From assembly GCF_017168335.1 (NCBI RefSeq), contig NZ_JABFAU010000002.1:62001-126000 (forward strand): a DNA stretch of 64,000 bases, in the 5' to 3' direction. The position numbers and the translations under genes are program-made. Under the pieces are notes generated by a model. The model saw only the letters and a list, made by a program, of their open reading frames with translations. It had not been told where the DNA came from and did no database searches. This document shows positions 34,423 through 43,733 of the stretch, piece by piece (the first letter of the stretch is position 1; every line of letters begins with the position of its first letter). This DNA is from Rhodococcus sp. KRD162. Its GTDB lineage: Bacteria; Actinomycetota; Actinomycetes; Mycobacteriales; Mycobacteriaceae.

Positions 34423-35793
34423 TCAGCCGCCCAACACCGGTGGTGCGACGAGCGGCAGCTCGCCGATCAGTTCACTGCCGTTGCTCACATCGACCAGATA
34501 GCCGGGGGTGGCATGTTCACCATCGTTGTCGCCTGCTCCGCGAGCCCCTCCTGCGCCGACGCCGCCCATCCCCGGCAAACCGTGCGCACCCGCACGTCCT
34601 GCGGTCGCGGCAGCAGCACCGCCGCCGAGGCCGCCGCCCCCGGTCGTTCCGTTGCCGCCGATCGGTGGTCCGAGAACAGACCCGCCGTAGGCCGCGCCGG
34701 ATCCGCCGCCCGATCCACCGGCCGAGCCCGCGCCGTAACCAGACCCACCCGCCGAACCGGCACCGCCGTAGCCCAACCCGCCGGTGCTCGCTCCACCGTG
34801 GCCACTTCCGGATCCCGCCCCGCTACCACCGTTGGCGTATCCGGGCCCGGCTGCCGAGGCCGCGCGGGTCGCGCCGGCACCGTCGGCGTCCGGCGACACG
34901 CCGGATCCACCCGAGCCGGAGCTGCCTGATCGTGCATCGGCCTGCCCGGTTCCGGCGTGGTCCGGGCCACCGGGCTGCGTCTGTGCGGCTGCCTCCTGCG
35001 AGGCCGAATCGGATGCACCGCCCGGCGCGCCGGCCCCACCGGCGCCTGAGGTCCCGCCGCTACCGAATCCCGAGTTCGTGACGGAACCGCCGCCGTCGCT
35101 GATGGGGTTGTGTGCGGCCGGCAGCACCGGAACCCGCGCATCGGATTGCAAGACCCCCGGCACGTACACCGAGCGCATGACCAGTCGCGCCTGCTCTTCC
35201 TGCTCGTCGTGCAGGCGCGCTATCTCCTTGACAGCGTCGGCGAACGGCAGCCCGCTCGGAAACGTCGAGGCGAGCATGTCGGCACCGAGACCGAAGTCCA
35301 CGATCGGCGGTACTGCCGCCCTGGTCTGGGTGAATCCTGCATGCGCTTCGAGGAGTTTGTTGCTGATCATCGTCATCGCGGTGGACAGCGCGGTCGCCGA
35401 GGACGTGTAGTCGGCCACCGCGGCCTGAACGGCGGTGGCGGTGGGCCCCGACCACCCGGCATCGAACGCGGATTCGATTCCGGTTCTGAAGCTCTCGGAT
35501 CCCTCGGCGGCTGCTGCGGCCAGGTCGTTCCAGTTCTGCGAGGACGTGGAGATCGACTCGGATGCCAGTGTGTTGACCTTCGCGATGATGTCCGCGTGCT
35601 TCATCACCTCGAACGGCTCGGTGACCACCACCTCGTTCGGCTCGTACTCGCCCGCGTAGCCGTACGAACCGTTCCTCTTGGTGAACGTGTTCTCGATCAA
35701 CGAGTTGACGGCCTCGGGACCGAACCCGGCCTCAGGACCGTGTTCGATGATGGCCTGTACCTGCTGTTGAAGTTCCTCGTACGGATCCGCCAT
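34423..35793 (-). CDS. PPE/WXG-like ESX substrate with Gly-rich C-terminal domain
   Basis: A 456-residue protein. Residues 60–230 form a long helical hairpin with a WxG turn (DAGWSGPTATAVQAAVADYTSSATAL), as in WXG100/PPE domains. Residues 240–430 are a low-complexity Gly/Ser/Ala domain full of short GGSGxGxGG units, like the tails of mycobacterial PPE/PGRS proteins. The end returns to ordered sequence (GYLVDVSNGSELIGELPLVAPP). The ATG at 35793 follows AAGGGG. It is followed after 2 nt by EspG, so it is very likely secreted or surface-exposed through an ESX system elsewhere in the genome. Confidence 0.72.
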   Translation of the reverse strand: MADPYEELQQQVQAIIEHGPEAGFGPEAVNSLIENTFTKRNGSYGYAGEYEPNEVVVTEPFEVMKHADIIAKVNTLASESISTSSQNWNDLAAAAAEGSESFRTGIESAFDAGWSGPTATAVQAAVADYTSSATALSTAMTMISNKLLEAHAGFTQTRAAVPPIVDFGLGADMLASTFPSGLPFADAVKEIARLHDEQEEQARLVMRSVYVPGVLQSDARVPVLPAAHNPISDGGGSVTNSGFGSGGTSGAGGAGAPGGASDSASQEAAAQTQPGGPDHAGTGQADARSGSSGSGGSGVSPDADGAGATRAASAAGPGYANGGSGAGSGSGHGGASTGGLGYGGAGSAGGSGYGAGSAGGSGGGSGAAYGGSVLGPPIGGNGTTGGGGLGGGAAAATAGRAGAHGLPGMGGVGAGGARGAGDNDGEHATPGYLVDVSNGSELIGELPLVAPPVLGG

Positions 35794-35832
35794 ACCCACC
35801 CCTTGCCCTGCGTCTGTCTCCCCGACGACAAG

Positions 35833-36636
35833 TTAGACGCGGCGCACGGCGGTTCGGTTCCGCAACCACTCGAGTATCTCCTCGCCGGCCCGGACGCCGG
35901 AGGTATCGGTGACCGTCAACCAGGGGCGGGCGAATCGGACGAGTTCGAGCTCGCCGTGCCGTGGCCGGATCGCTGCGTCGGCGGCGATGAGCATCTCGGC
36001 GTCGAGGGCTCCGTCACCGGCGGCGAGCAGATGAGCCTCGGTGTCCAGGGTGCCGTCCTGGATCAGCCTGGCGCGAACCTCGGCCACCGCAGCGCTCTTG
36101 CACACAGCGTTGGGCATCGTGTAGATCTTGCGACCCTGCTGTGAGACGTTCCAGCCGTGGGCGGCGCACCACTGCGACCATTCGGTGACGAAGTTCTTCG
36201 GCACGGCGGCCGTGTTCACCACCAGGTAGCAGAACAGTCCGTCCGCCTCGCGGTACTTGAGGACCCATTCCTCGGAAATCCGCGATCTCAGCTCGGCACC
36301 GACACCGGCCAGGTCGACATCGAAACCATTGCGCCACCGGGTATCCGGAATGCCATCGACGAGGATGTTGCCACCGTTGCTGGTAATGGCGTAGCGCCAC
36401 GGGGCTCCCGGTAGTGAGATGCGCTGGAACTGCTCGATGGTGCGCGTCGTGGTCGGTACGACGGCTGCGGTCTCGGTCAGCTCGCGTAGTAGCGAGACGG
36501 ATCGAGCGCTCATGTACGACAACGGCTTTCCCTCGTACATCTCCACGCACTCGAACGTCTCGTCCAGCGGCACCCCCAGTGCGCCCTCGGAGTAGATCAT
36601 CGTGCGGTCGAGGTCGACGGCAATCTGAGTGTTCAC
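35833..36636 (-). CDS. HAD-superfamily hydrolase of the Ter-linked operon
   Basis: A 267-residue HAD phosphatase: nucleophile motif IAVDLDRTMIYS (DxDxT) at the start, the Ser/Thr motif in VVPTTTRT, a Lys in the KSAAVAEVRARLI region, and the acidic AAGDGALDAEML motif. Its substrate may be the phosphorylated product of the PRTase encoded just upstream. The GTG start overlaps the stop of that gene (GTGA). In the Ter operons described by Anantharaman, Iyer and Aravind, this HAD is part of a predicted pathway making a nucleoside-like molecule; the product has not been identified. Confidence 0.8.
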   Translation of the reverse strand: MNTQIAVDLDRTMIYSEGALGVPLDETFECVEMYEGKPLSYMSARSVSLLRELTETAAVVPTTTRTIEQFQRISLPGAPWRYAITSNGGNILVDGIPDTRWRNGFDVDLAGVGAELRSRISEEWVLKYREADGLFCYLVVNTAAVPKNFVTEWSQWCAAHGWNVSQQGRKIYTMPNAVCKSAAVAEVRARLIQDGTLDTEAHLLAAGDGALDAEMLIAADAAIRPRHGELELVRFARPWLTVTDTSGVRAGEEILEWLRNRTAVRRV

Positions 36637-38966
36637 GACGCGTGCCCGTCGGAGACGTTCTTGATCAGTCCCATGCACGAGTAGGCGAGGTCGGGTACCA
36701 CGTCCACCGGCACCCCCCTGGCCGCAGCGAGCATTCTGATGTGTTCGTGTTCGGGCGCATCCCCGTCGCGCACCAGTACCCGCCACGGAACGCGCCGAAG
36801 CAGTACCCGGGTGGTTTCACCGACCCCGGGTTTGACGAAATTGACGTGCGAGATGCCGTACTCACGGCGGACTTTCTCCACCGACGCCCAGCCGGACCAG
36901 GTGGGGGTTCGGTCGGAGCTGCGCACTGCGGCCACCGAGGCATCGACCTCCCCGCGCACGTTGTCGAAACGTGCAGCGACGGTATCGAGCAGGTGGCGGG
37001 AGACGTCGGCGGGAGCGAGATCGGCGTAGTACTTCGCGCCGTGAAAGTCGCCGGGGCGAATCAGACTGTCGTTGAGCACGGTTCGCGACACCAGCCCCGA
37101 GACCGTCGAGTTCAGGCATGCCGACGCGATCAGAAAGTCGTCTCGGGTGCCGTACGTGCGAGCACAGTTGCCCGGATCTGCCAGTACGGCCAGATCGTCG
37201 TCGAATTCCGCTTCCGGAAAGTCTCGCAAGGCTGCGGTGAGTTCACGAGCTATCGCGCCCTTTCCGGTCCAGCCATCGACGAACACCACCGAGCGCGGGT
37301 CGTGATGCTCGGCGAGATACCGCAGCGCCACACTGTCGATACCTCTGTCGCGAACGATCGAGACGGCGTAATGCGGGATCTCGAGGCCATGGGCGGCCGA
37401 TGCCCAGCGGCGCATCAGGATTCCCACTGGTGTGCCTGCGCGGGCCAACGATGCGAGTGCGATGTCGTGTCCGCGCTCGGCCAGGACGATCTCGGTGACG
37501 GTTCCGACCGCGACCGCCAGCCGTGACGCGCTCTCCTGCAGTACCTTCTCGAACAGTTCACGGTAGGCGAGATCCGGTTGATACTCGACCGGCAGTGACT
37601 CCGCGTAGTGCGCTGTGCCGGCCTGAATCGCCTTCTCACGCTCGTCGATATCGGCCTCGAGCGATACCGCCGAGAGATCTTTGAGCAACCAGGTGACTTC
37701 ATCGGGTGCATAAGAACCGAATTCGGGACCCCGCAGTGGACGCGCGCGCCGAGCGATCTCGAGCGCCGCCGGGTCGGCACCGGATACGACGACCATCAGA
37801 ACGTCGGTGCCCGACGCGGCGAACGTTTCGGCGGCTGCTGCGAGAGCATCGGTGTCGGCGGGGGCATCGGCGACCAGAACCAGTGTCGCGTCGTTCGGTG
37901 CGGATGCGTTGTAGAGGTACCGCACTGCCGATTCGTCCTCGGGTGCGGTGAACTCGAAACCGCGCCGCAGCGGATAGCCTGGCACGTCGAGTACGTAGGT
38001 GGGCGACCTGGTGGTGGTCTGGAACAGTGCGGGGTGGCCCAGGTTCTGCAGGGCCGCAGCCAGTCTCAACGGCAGATACATCAGTTCCTCGTGACCGACG
38101 ACCACCACGGGACCCGATGCTTCGAGAGCGGCGTCGACGGTTGCGGCGACGGCGTCGATCGCCGCGTCGAAACCGGCAGAATCCGAACGCAGGAAGCCGT
38201 GTCGGCCGCCGTCGGGCAGAGCCGCAGGCCATCGTGCATCGACTCGTTCAACAGAACCCGGTTGTGCTGCACGGGGATTGAACCTCGGATCGGGAAGGCC
38301 GAGTACCGTCTCCGTCAGGCCGGCAGCGAGCTGCACCGATCCCTGCGCAAGACTCACATTGTCGATCCGGATGCCGAGCTCGGTGGCCACCGACTCGGCG
38401 GCATCGAGGTGCTCGGCGGTGCGCATGTCGACCAGGGACGCGATGACGTAGTGCGTGCGGTCGGCCGAAGAGTGGATCTGCCGCAGCGCATCGAGCGCTG
38501 TAGCTCCAGTGGAGATTTCGTCGTCCACCAGAATAAACGGCAGGTGGCCGCCGAGGAGATCGGGCGAGGTCGGCATCAGGAGGTGATCGGTGGCGTGCGA
38601 GTGGCCTTCCTGGAACTGGCCGTACACGGTCATCCCGGGGACTGTGCGCCGCGTGGAGTGCAGATAGCAGCGTGCACCCAGCGCAGCCGCAACGGTGTGC
38701 CCCAATCCTGTTGCCGTCTCGGCGAATCCGAGTACGTCGACGTCGGAGCCGTCCACCGCGTTCGCGACGAGGGCCGCCAGTTCCTGTCCTGCCGAGAGGA
38801 CGATGTCGGGGTCGACGGGTATGTGTTTGCCGAGCACTGTCGATACCAGTAGGTGCGCGCGGCGGGGATTGCGGCGTAGGCCGGGTCGAACCAACTGTGT
38901 GGCCGTCCAGGACGACGACGAGCCGGTGTCGGTCAAGACGATGCCGTCGGCCGGGTTGTCGGTCAT
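36633..38966 (-). CDS. phosphoribosyltransferase/TRSP – StiP fusion (Ter-linked)
   Basis: A 777-residue fusion. The first half is a phosphoribosyltransferase with the PRPP loop ILVDDEISTGATALDAL (about 150–166) followed by a TRSP-type domain. The second half, from about 430, is the StiP/PELOTA-linked module (RPLRGPEFGSYAPDEVTWLLKDL…VVFVDGWTGKGAIARELTAAL…NCARTYGTRDDFLIASACLNSTVSGLVSRT). These are usually separate neighbouring genes; here they are one polypeptide. The ATG at 38966 overlaps the upstream stop (ATGA), and the stop overlaps the HAD start (GTGA), a tight operon. The role is inferred as building a nucleoside-like metabolite. Confidence 0.8.
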   Translation of the reverse strand: MTDNPADGIVLTDTGSSSSWTATQLVRPGLRRNPRRAHLLVSTVLGKHIPVDPDIVLSAGQELAALVANAVDGSDVDVLGFAETATGLGHTVAAALGARCYLHSTRRTVPGMTVYGQFQEGHSHATDHLLMPTSPDLLGGHLPFILVDDEISTGATALDALRQIHSSADRTHYVIASLVDMRTAEHLDAAESVATELGIRIDNVSLAQGSVQLAAGLTETVLGLPDPRFNPRAAQPGSVERVDARWPAALPDGGRHGFLRSDSAGFDAAIDAVAATVDAALEASGPVVVVGHEELMYLPLRLAAALQNLGHPALFQTTTRSPTYVLDVPGYPLRRGFEFTAPEDESAVRYLYNASAPNDATLVLVADAPADTDALAAAAETFAASGTDVLMVVVSGADPAALEIARRARPLRGPEFGSYAPDEVTWLLKDLSAVSLEADIDEREKAIQAGTAHYAESLPVEYQPDLAYRELFEKVLQESASRLAVAVGTVTEIVLAERGHDIALASLARAGTPVGILMRRWASAAHGLEIPHYAVSIVRDRGIDSVALRYLAEHHDPRSVVFVDGWTGKGAIARELTAALRDFPEAEFDDDLAVLADPGNCARTYGTRDDFLIASACLNSTVSGLVSRTVLNDSLIRPGDFHGAKYYADLAPADVSRHLLDTVAARFDNVRGEVDASVAAVRSSDRTPTWSGWASVEKVRREYGISHVNFVKPGVGETTRVLLRRVPWRVLVRDGDAPEHEHIRMLAAARGVPVDVVPDLAYSCMGLIKNVSDGHAS

Positions 38967-40114
38967 CGCTGTGCCAGCGCAGTCAGTAGGTCCACGAACG
39001 TGATTCCTTCGTTGGTGACGCCGAACGCCCTGGCGCGGACCAGCGTCTGCTTGGCCCAATTGCGGTGGGGTCCCAGCTCGTTCATCTTGTTGCGGTACCC
39101 GGACGCCTGCACGCCGCCCTGGTCGGAGGACAATATATCGAGAGCGTCGTGGTACTCCTCGTGTGTCACGGCAGACAGTGCATGCACGGCGGGGACGTGC
39201 GAGGGGTGGATGACGGTCTTGCCTTGGATGCCGTTGGCGCGGTCGAGGGCAACTTCACGCAGTAGTGCGTCGAGGTCACTGCTCACCAGCTGCTGACGGA
39301 AGCGCACCGCGTCCTGGTCGGCGAACGGAGTTTGCCGCAGCAGTGGACGAAACATGCGTTCGTGGTCTGCGAAGTACTCCCATACCGGTCCGGTGATGAT
39401 GTACCCGGAACCGTCGTAGCGGCCGAGGTGGTTGACGATCGCGCTGATGGCGTCGGCGACGACGCGGACGTCGTAGATCGTCAGATCGCGGTCTCGGCGG
39501 ATGCCGAAGGTCGCGCACATGTCGGTGGCTCCGATACGTACTGCGAGCACGGTGTCGTGATAGTTGCCGAGTAGTTCGCGGATGGCGATCAGCTCTGCGT
39601 CGCGCGTCTCGCGGTGCACCACCTCGGGCGATTCGAGGACCGGCATCGCGAACAGCCGGGTGCCGTGTCGGCGCGATGCCGAGACGATCTCTTCGAGGAA
39701 CTCGCCTCCGCGGGCTGCGGTGAATTTCGGCACCACGAATCCGTTGAGCCCGTTCGCACCGGGGTCGAGTCCCGCGCAGATGGCGCGGATGTGGGCGGCC
39801 GTGCGGGCCCGCACGAACACGAGCGATCTCGAACCCGAGAGTTCATTGAGAGTTTGTACGGTGTTGGCCAATGCTGCATCCAGATCGCCGTCTGCCACAG
39901 CGTCTTCGAGATCGACGACGACCGATCGCACCCCCTCGTCGGTTCGTTTGTTCACCGTCGCGGTCAGATCGGATCGGGTCGCTGGGATGTACAGTGTTGC
40001 GCCGAGAGCTGTTGCCAGAACGTTGTTTTCGTCGCTCGTCTCGATGTCTTCCGGCTGCAGGAAGAACACTCGTTCACGGGTGTCTGCGTCGAGATGGCGA
40101 AAGTGTTGCACCAC
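38963..40114 (-). CDS. CitE-like TIM-barrel C–C bond lyase (Ter-linked)
   Basis: A 383-residue TIM-barrel enzyme related to HpcH/HpaI and citrate lyase beta: LYIPATRSDL at strand 1, VVVDLEDAV with the metal Asp/Glu, FVRARTAAHIRAI, NGFVVPKF, FAMPVLESPEVV, VRIGATDMCATFGIRRDRD and GKTVIHPSHV. It probably cleaves or forms a C–C bond on an acyl or sugar-like substrate. The GTG start follows AGGAC. It is first of the three-enzyme operon and overlaps the PRTase fusion by 4 bases. It is the Ter-associated lyase type, not a citrate fermentation enzyme. Confidence 0.82.
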   Translation of the reverse strand: MVQHFRHLDADTRERVFFLQPEDIETSDENNVLATALGATLYIPATRSDLTATVNKRTDEGVRSVVVDLEDAVADGDLDAALANTVQTLNELSGSRSLVFVRARTAAHIRAICAGLDPGANGLNGFVVPKFTAARGGEFLEEIVSASRRHGTRLFAMPVLESPEVVHRETRDAELIAIRELLGNYHDTVLAVRIGATDMCATFGIRRDRDLTIYDVRVVADAISAIVNHLGRYDGSGYIITGPVWEYFADHERMFRPLLRQTPFADQDAVRFRQQLVSSDLDALLREVALDRANGIQGKTVIHPSHVPAVHALSAVTHEEYHDALDILSSDQGGVQASGYRNKMNELGPHRNWAKQTLVRARAFGVTNEGITFVDLLTALAQR

Positions 40115-40135
40115 TGTCCTTTGTGTGTTTGTGAG

Positions 40136-41389
40136 TCAGTGCGAGCTGCGCATGCGTTCGATCACGCCTGCGATGAAGTCCGAGATGGCATCGAGATCCT
40201 GCAAGTATGACCAGTAGTCGGGGTGGGCACCGGTCAAAGCGCTGCCCGCCCTGTCGATCCGGGCGAGCTGAGCATCCAACACCGAGCCCCATTCGGCAAC
40301 CAGACCCCGATTGACCGCGAGTTGTTGCGCGTCCCGGAGCGTGAACCGCACCTTGTTCTCGGTCTCTTTCGGATCTGCCTTCACTGCGCGGAGCAACCGA
40401 ACTCGGTCGGTGACCGCGTCGACCAAGTGTTCGGCGTCGCCGAGGTGACTGCGCGCCTGGCCCACCAACTCCAGAGCCTGCTCGGGGTTTCCCGCGTCGA
40501 GGGCCGAGCGCGCCGCCCGCAGATCCTCGTCGGCCTGCTCGATGTGGCGAGCACTCGATCGTTCGTTGTGCGACAGATCCGCCGAGCTCTTGGCATTGAA
40601 TTCGCGGAGCAAAGCCGAGAAGGCGGGCGCGATACCCTCCGATCGCGTTCGCACGGCTTGCATTCTCGTGCGCACCGAGGACAGCGCTGTGTGGGCTTCG
40701 CGGAGCTTTCCCGGGGCCGACTCCACGGCGGCGCGCAGCGTCGCAGCGCGTTCACGGACCAGGGCAGCATGCTCACGGGCGCGCAGGGGATCGCGTTGGT
40801 CGTTCTGCAATGTCGTTGTGGCTGCGTCGAGTTCGTGCCACGCCTGGCGGAGTGACGGATAGCCTGCGTATTGCTCGTCGACGGTGGATCGGGCGGCATC
40901 GGCCTCGCCGAGCGCGTCCTGGACCAGGCGCGGTGTTGCGGCGAATTGAGCGGACGCATGCTCGAGGCTCTGACGATGGGCGTCGTAGAACCTATCGACG
41001 GCCACGCTGGCGTCGTGTAGCTGCGCGGTTGCGCGATCGAAGGCCGATCTGGCGGCAGCGGTGGTGATTCCGTCGTACTGATCGACAGCGGCGAGATACG
41101 CGGCCCCGGCGTCGAAACATTGCTTTTCGGTCTGGGTCCACTGCGACGCGAGCCGATCGCCCGGGCGCAGTGCCGTCGAGGCCTCGACGCCTGCGGAGGC
41201 GATCGATTGACGCTTGTCCATATCGAGAAATGCGGCGACGGCGTTGTCCTGGGAACGACGCGCGGCGGCGTCCGATTCGGCACCCCGGCGGAACACCCCA
41301 GGCCAGCGACTTGTCACCTGCTCGATAGTACTGGCGGGAACCCTGGCGATGCCGCGCTCGTTGGTCGAGTACGTCCAGAAACCGGACAT
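40136..41389 (-). CDS. coiled-coil protein of the Ter region
   Basis: A 417-residue protein, nearly all helical with long heptad stretches rich in Ala, Glu, Arg and Gln ([35 protein letters not shown]…; [33 protein letters not shown]). No membrane segments or catalytic motifs are visible. The N-terminus ([32 protein letters not shown]) may be a distinct small part. It starts 53 bp from the divergent terD and lies 21 bp upstream of the lyase gene, so it likely leads the same operon. Similar coiled-coil proteins accompany TerD proteins; the function is unknown. Confidence 0.65.
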   Translation of the reverse strand: MSGFWTYSTNERGIARVPASTIEQVTSRWPGVFRRGAESDAAARRSQDNAVAAFLDMDKRQSIASAGVEASTALRPGDRLASQWTQTEKQCFDAGAAYLAAVDQYDGITTAAARSAFDRATAQLHDASVAVDRFYDAHRQSLEHASAQFAATPRLVQDALGEADAARSTVDEQYAGYPSLRQAWHELDAATTTLQNDQRDPLRAREHAALVRERAATLRAAVESAPGKLREAHTALSSVRTRMQAVRTRSEGIAPAFSALLREFNAKSSADLSHNERSSARHIEQADEDLRAARSALDAGNPEQALELVGQARSHLGDAEHLVDAVTDRVRLLRAVKADPKETENKVRFTLRDAQQLAVNRGLVAEWGSVLDAQLARIDRAGSALTGAHPDYWSYLQDLDAISDFIAGVIERMRSSH

Positions 41390-41441
41390 TCCCACTACGG
41401 TTGTAGCCGTAACGGGAAACCATTTGCGAAAGGACCTCTCC

Positions 41442-42017
41442 ATGGGCGTCAGCCTCAGCAAGGGTGGCAATGTCTCGCTCACCAAGGCAGCTCCGAACCT
41501 GACCGCGGTCACGGTAGGACTCGGGTGGGACATCCGCACGACGACCGGTACCGACTTCGATCTCGATGCCAGCGCCATCGCCCTGAATTCGACGAAGAAG
41601 GCTTTGAGCGACACGCACTTCGTGTTCTTCAACAACCTCAAGTCCCCAGATGGCTCCATCGAGCACACAGGCGACAACCTGACCGGTGAGGGCGACGGTG
41701 ACGACGAGGCGATCAAGGTCGATCTCGCTGCTGTGCCGCCGGAGATCGAGACCATCGTGTTTCCCGTGTCGATCTACGATGCGGACGCACGTTCGCAGTC
41801 GTTCGGTCAGGTCCGCAACGCGTTCATCCGCGTGGTCAACCAGGCCGACAACTCCGAGCTCGCTCGCTACGACCTCAGCGAGGACGCATCGACCGAGACC
41901 GCCATGGTCTTCGGCGAGCTGTACCGCAACGGTGCCGAGTGGAAGTTCCGCGCAGTCGGCCAGGGCTACGCGTCGGGCCTCGCCGGAATCGCTCGCGACT
42001 TCGGAGTCAACGTCTAG
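41442..42017 (+). CDS. terD: TerD-family stress protein
   Basis: A 191-residue complete Ter[35 protein letters not shown], the acidic calcium-binding loop [77 protein letters not shown], and [17 protein letters not shown]. TerD proteins are cytosolic Ca2+-binding proteins linked to tellurite resistance, phage and membrane stress. The ATG follows GAAAGGA. A hairpin terminator follows, then the TerC-like gene, so the two are neighbours but perhaps separately controlled. Confidence 0.95.
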   Translation: MGVSLSKGGNVSLTKAAPNLTAVTVGLGWDIRTTTGTDFDLDASAIALNSTKKALSDTHFVFFNNLKSPDGSIEHTGDNLTGEGDGDDEAIKVDLAAVPPEIETIVFPVSIYDADARSQSFGQVRNAFIRVVNQADNSELARYDLSEDASTETAMVFGELYRNGAEWKFRAVGQGYASGLAGIARDFGVNV

Positions 42018-42042
42018 TAAAGACGTTCTCAAGATTGGGGAT

Positions 42043-42079
42043 ACCCCCGCCTCGTCATTCATGATGGGCGGGGGTTTTT
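42043..42079 (+). terminator. hairpin terminator between terD and the TerC-like gene
   Basis: Arms ACCCCCGCC (42043–42051) and GGCGGGGGT (42067–42075) are followed by TTTTC. It ends terD transcripts and may attenuate read-through. Confidence 0.85.
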
Positions 42080-42108
42080 CCGTATCTGTCTCGAGAAGGG
42101 CCACGTCT

Positions 42109-43206
42109 GTGGTTGTGAAGATCTTCGGATGGTCGATCGCGGTCACCGTCGTCGCCGTCATCGTTGCGTTCCTGTACGGCGGGCTCGAGGCAATGATCCT
42201 CGTTCTCATACTGGGTGTCCTCGAAGTGTCTCTGTCCTTCGACAACGCCGTCATCAACGCCACAGTGCTCCGCCGCATGAGCGAGTTCTGGCAGAAGATA
42301 TTTCTCACCATCGGCATCGTCATCGCCGTGTTCGGCATGCGCCTGCTGTTCCCGCTCGTCATCGTCTGGGCCGCGTCCGGCAAGGGGCCCGTCGCGGCCA
42401 TCGACCTCGCGCTCAATCCTCCTGCGGACGGCGCGGCCTACTTCCCCAACGGTGATCCGAGCTACGAGACGTTACTGACCGACGCGCATCCACAGATCGC
42501 GGCATTCGGAGGCATGTTCCTGCTGATGCTGTTCCTCGGGTTCATCTTCGAGGACCGAGAGATCACCTGGCTCAGCTGGCTCGAGAAGCCGCTTGCACGG
42601 ATCGGCAAGCTCGATCAGCTCTCGGTGGTCGTGGCCGGTCTGCTGCTGGTACTCAGCGCGGAATTCCTCGCCGCCGACGACAAGATCTCCACGGTCATGG
42701 TGTCCGGCGTGCTCGGCATGATCACCTACATCGCCGTCAACGGGCTCGGCGAGCTCTTCCACATCGAGGAAGAAGGCGAAGAACCCTCCGGCGGTCCGAG
42801 CGATCTCGCCAAGGCGACCGGTAAGGCAGGCTTCTTCCTGTTCCTCTACCTCGAGGTGCTCGACGCGTCGTTCTCGTTCGACGGCGTCATCGGGGCGTTC
42901 GCCATCACGGCGGACCCGATCATCATCGCGCTCGGGCTCGGCTTCATCGGGGCGATGTTCGTCCGGTCGATCACGGTCTTCCTGGTGCGCAAGGGAACGT
43001 TGTCCGATTACGTCTACCTCGAACACGGGGCGCACTGGGCGATCGGCGCGTTGTCGGTCATTCTGCTGGTCTCGATCGGGGTGCACATCAACGAGCTGAT
43101 CACCGGCTTCGTCGGCATCTTGTTCATCGGAGCGGCATTCCTGAGCAGTCTCCGGCGAAACAAGCGCCTCGAAGAGCGGGGTGTGGAGACCGAACTGACC
43201 GTCTGA
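42109..43206 (+). CDS. TerC/DUF475-family integral membrane protein
   Basis: A 365-residue protein with about nine membrane helices. The first half has LEVSLSFDNAVINATVLRRMSEFWQKIF, and the second half repeats the acidic motif as LEVLDASFSFDGVIGAFAIT; these paired E-x-x-x-S-F-D segments are the TerC metal-site signature. TerC proteins are manganese exporters or partners of the Ter complex. The GTG at 42109 follows GAGAAGGG by 9 nt; the next Val (42115) is another GTG. It lies beside terD, as in other Ter loci. Confidence 0.85.
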   Translation: MVVKIFGWSIAVTVVAVIVAFLYGGLEAMILVLILGVLEVSLSFDNAVINATVLRRMSEFWQKIFLTIGIVIAVFGMRLLFPLVIVWAASGKGPVAAIDLALNPPADGAAYFPNGDPSYETLLTDAHPQIAAFGGMFLLMLFLGFIFEDREITWLSWLEKPLARIGKLDQLSVVVAGLLLVLSAEFLAADDKISTVMVSGVLGMITYIAVNGLGELFHIEEEGEEPSGGPSDLAKATGKAGFFLFLYLEVLDASFSFDGVIGAFAITADPIIIALGLGFIGAMFVRSITVFLVRKGTLSDYVYLEHGAHWAIGALSVILLVSIGVHINELITGFVGILFIGAAFLSSLRRNKRLEERGVETELTV

Positions 43207-43224
43207 CCCGAGGTGTCGGCAGGC

Positions 43225-43560
43225 TCAGAGATCCTCGATATCGATCAGGCCGTCCTGCAGGGCCCGCGCGACCAGGCCGGCCTTGGTCGGTGCGGGGCGG
43301 CCGACCGAGGTGTACTTGGCCCGGATCCGAGTGAGGTGTGTGTTGACGGTGCCGAGTGAGAGAAACAAGGACTTGGCCACCTCGGTCTTGGAGTCCTGTC
43401 GAATCCAGCAGAGCAGCACCTCGATCTCGCGCTCGGTGAGACCCGGCCGCGTGGGAAACGCGCTCGCAGGAGGCACCAGGCTGATGGGCCCACGTGAACG
43501 ACGCGTCACCGGTGCCGCCGACTCGTGTGCAGAGGGCAAGGGTTCGAGCAGTGCAGACAT
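43225..43560 (-). CDS. LuxR-type HTH protein without receiver domain
   Basis: A 111-residue protein: a 40-residue unstructured N-terminus, then a GerE/LuxR helix-turn-helix (GLTEREIEVLLCWIRQDSKTEVAKSLFLSLGTVNTHLTRIRAKYTSVGRPAPTKAGLVARALQDGLI). The DNA-binding part is complete. The end resembles that of the neighbouring response regulator (GRPAPTK…DG). It may be a degenerate paralog that competes for the same sites. The ATG at 43560 follows GGGAG; an upstream ATG at 43602 is possible. Confidence 0.75.
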   Translation of the reverse strand: MSALLEPLPSAHESAAPVTRRSRGPISLVPPASAFPTRPGLTEREIEVLLCWIRQDSKTEVAKSLFLSLGTVNTHLTRIRAKYTSVGRPAPTKAGLVARALQDGLIDIEDL

Positions 43561-43733
43561 CACATCTCCCGGGGTGCCGAAGGTGGGCGAGATCGGCCGC
43601 ACCAGTCCGAGTAATTCTCACAGGCACGGCCGCGGATTTCTGCCCTGAATTCCATGGGCATTGAACCGTCAACTCGGTGCTCAGGATGTCATGACGCTAC
43701 GACAGAGTTCGGTGAGACCGCAGTGGCACGGTG

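Noticed and set aside
42018..42108. Manganese riboswitch (yybP-ykoY type) before the TerC-like gene
   Set aside because: The 91-bp gap is filled by a terminator hairpin and a ribosome site; no riboswitch core could be drawn.
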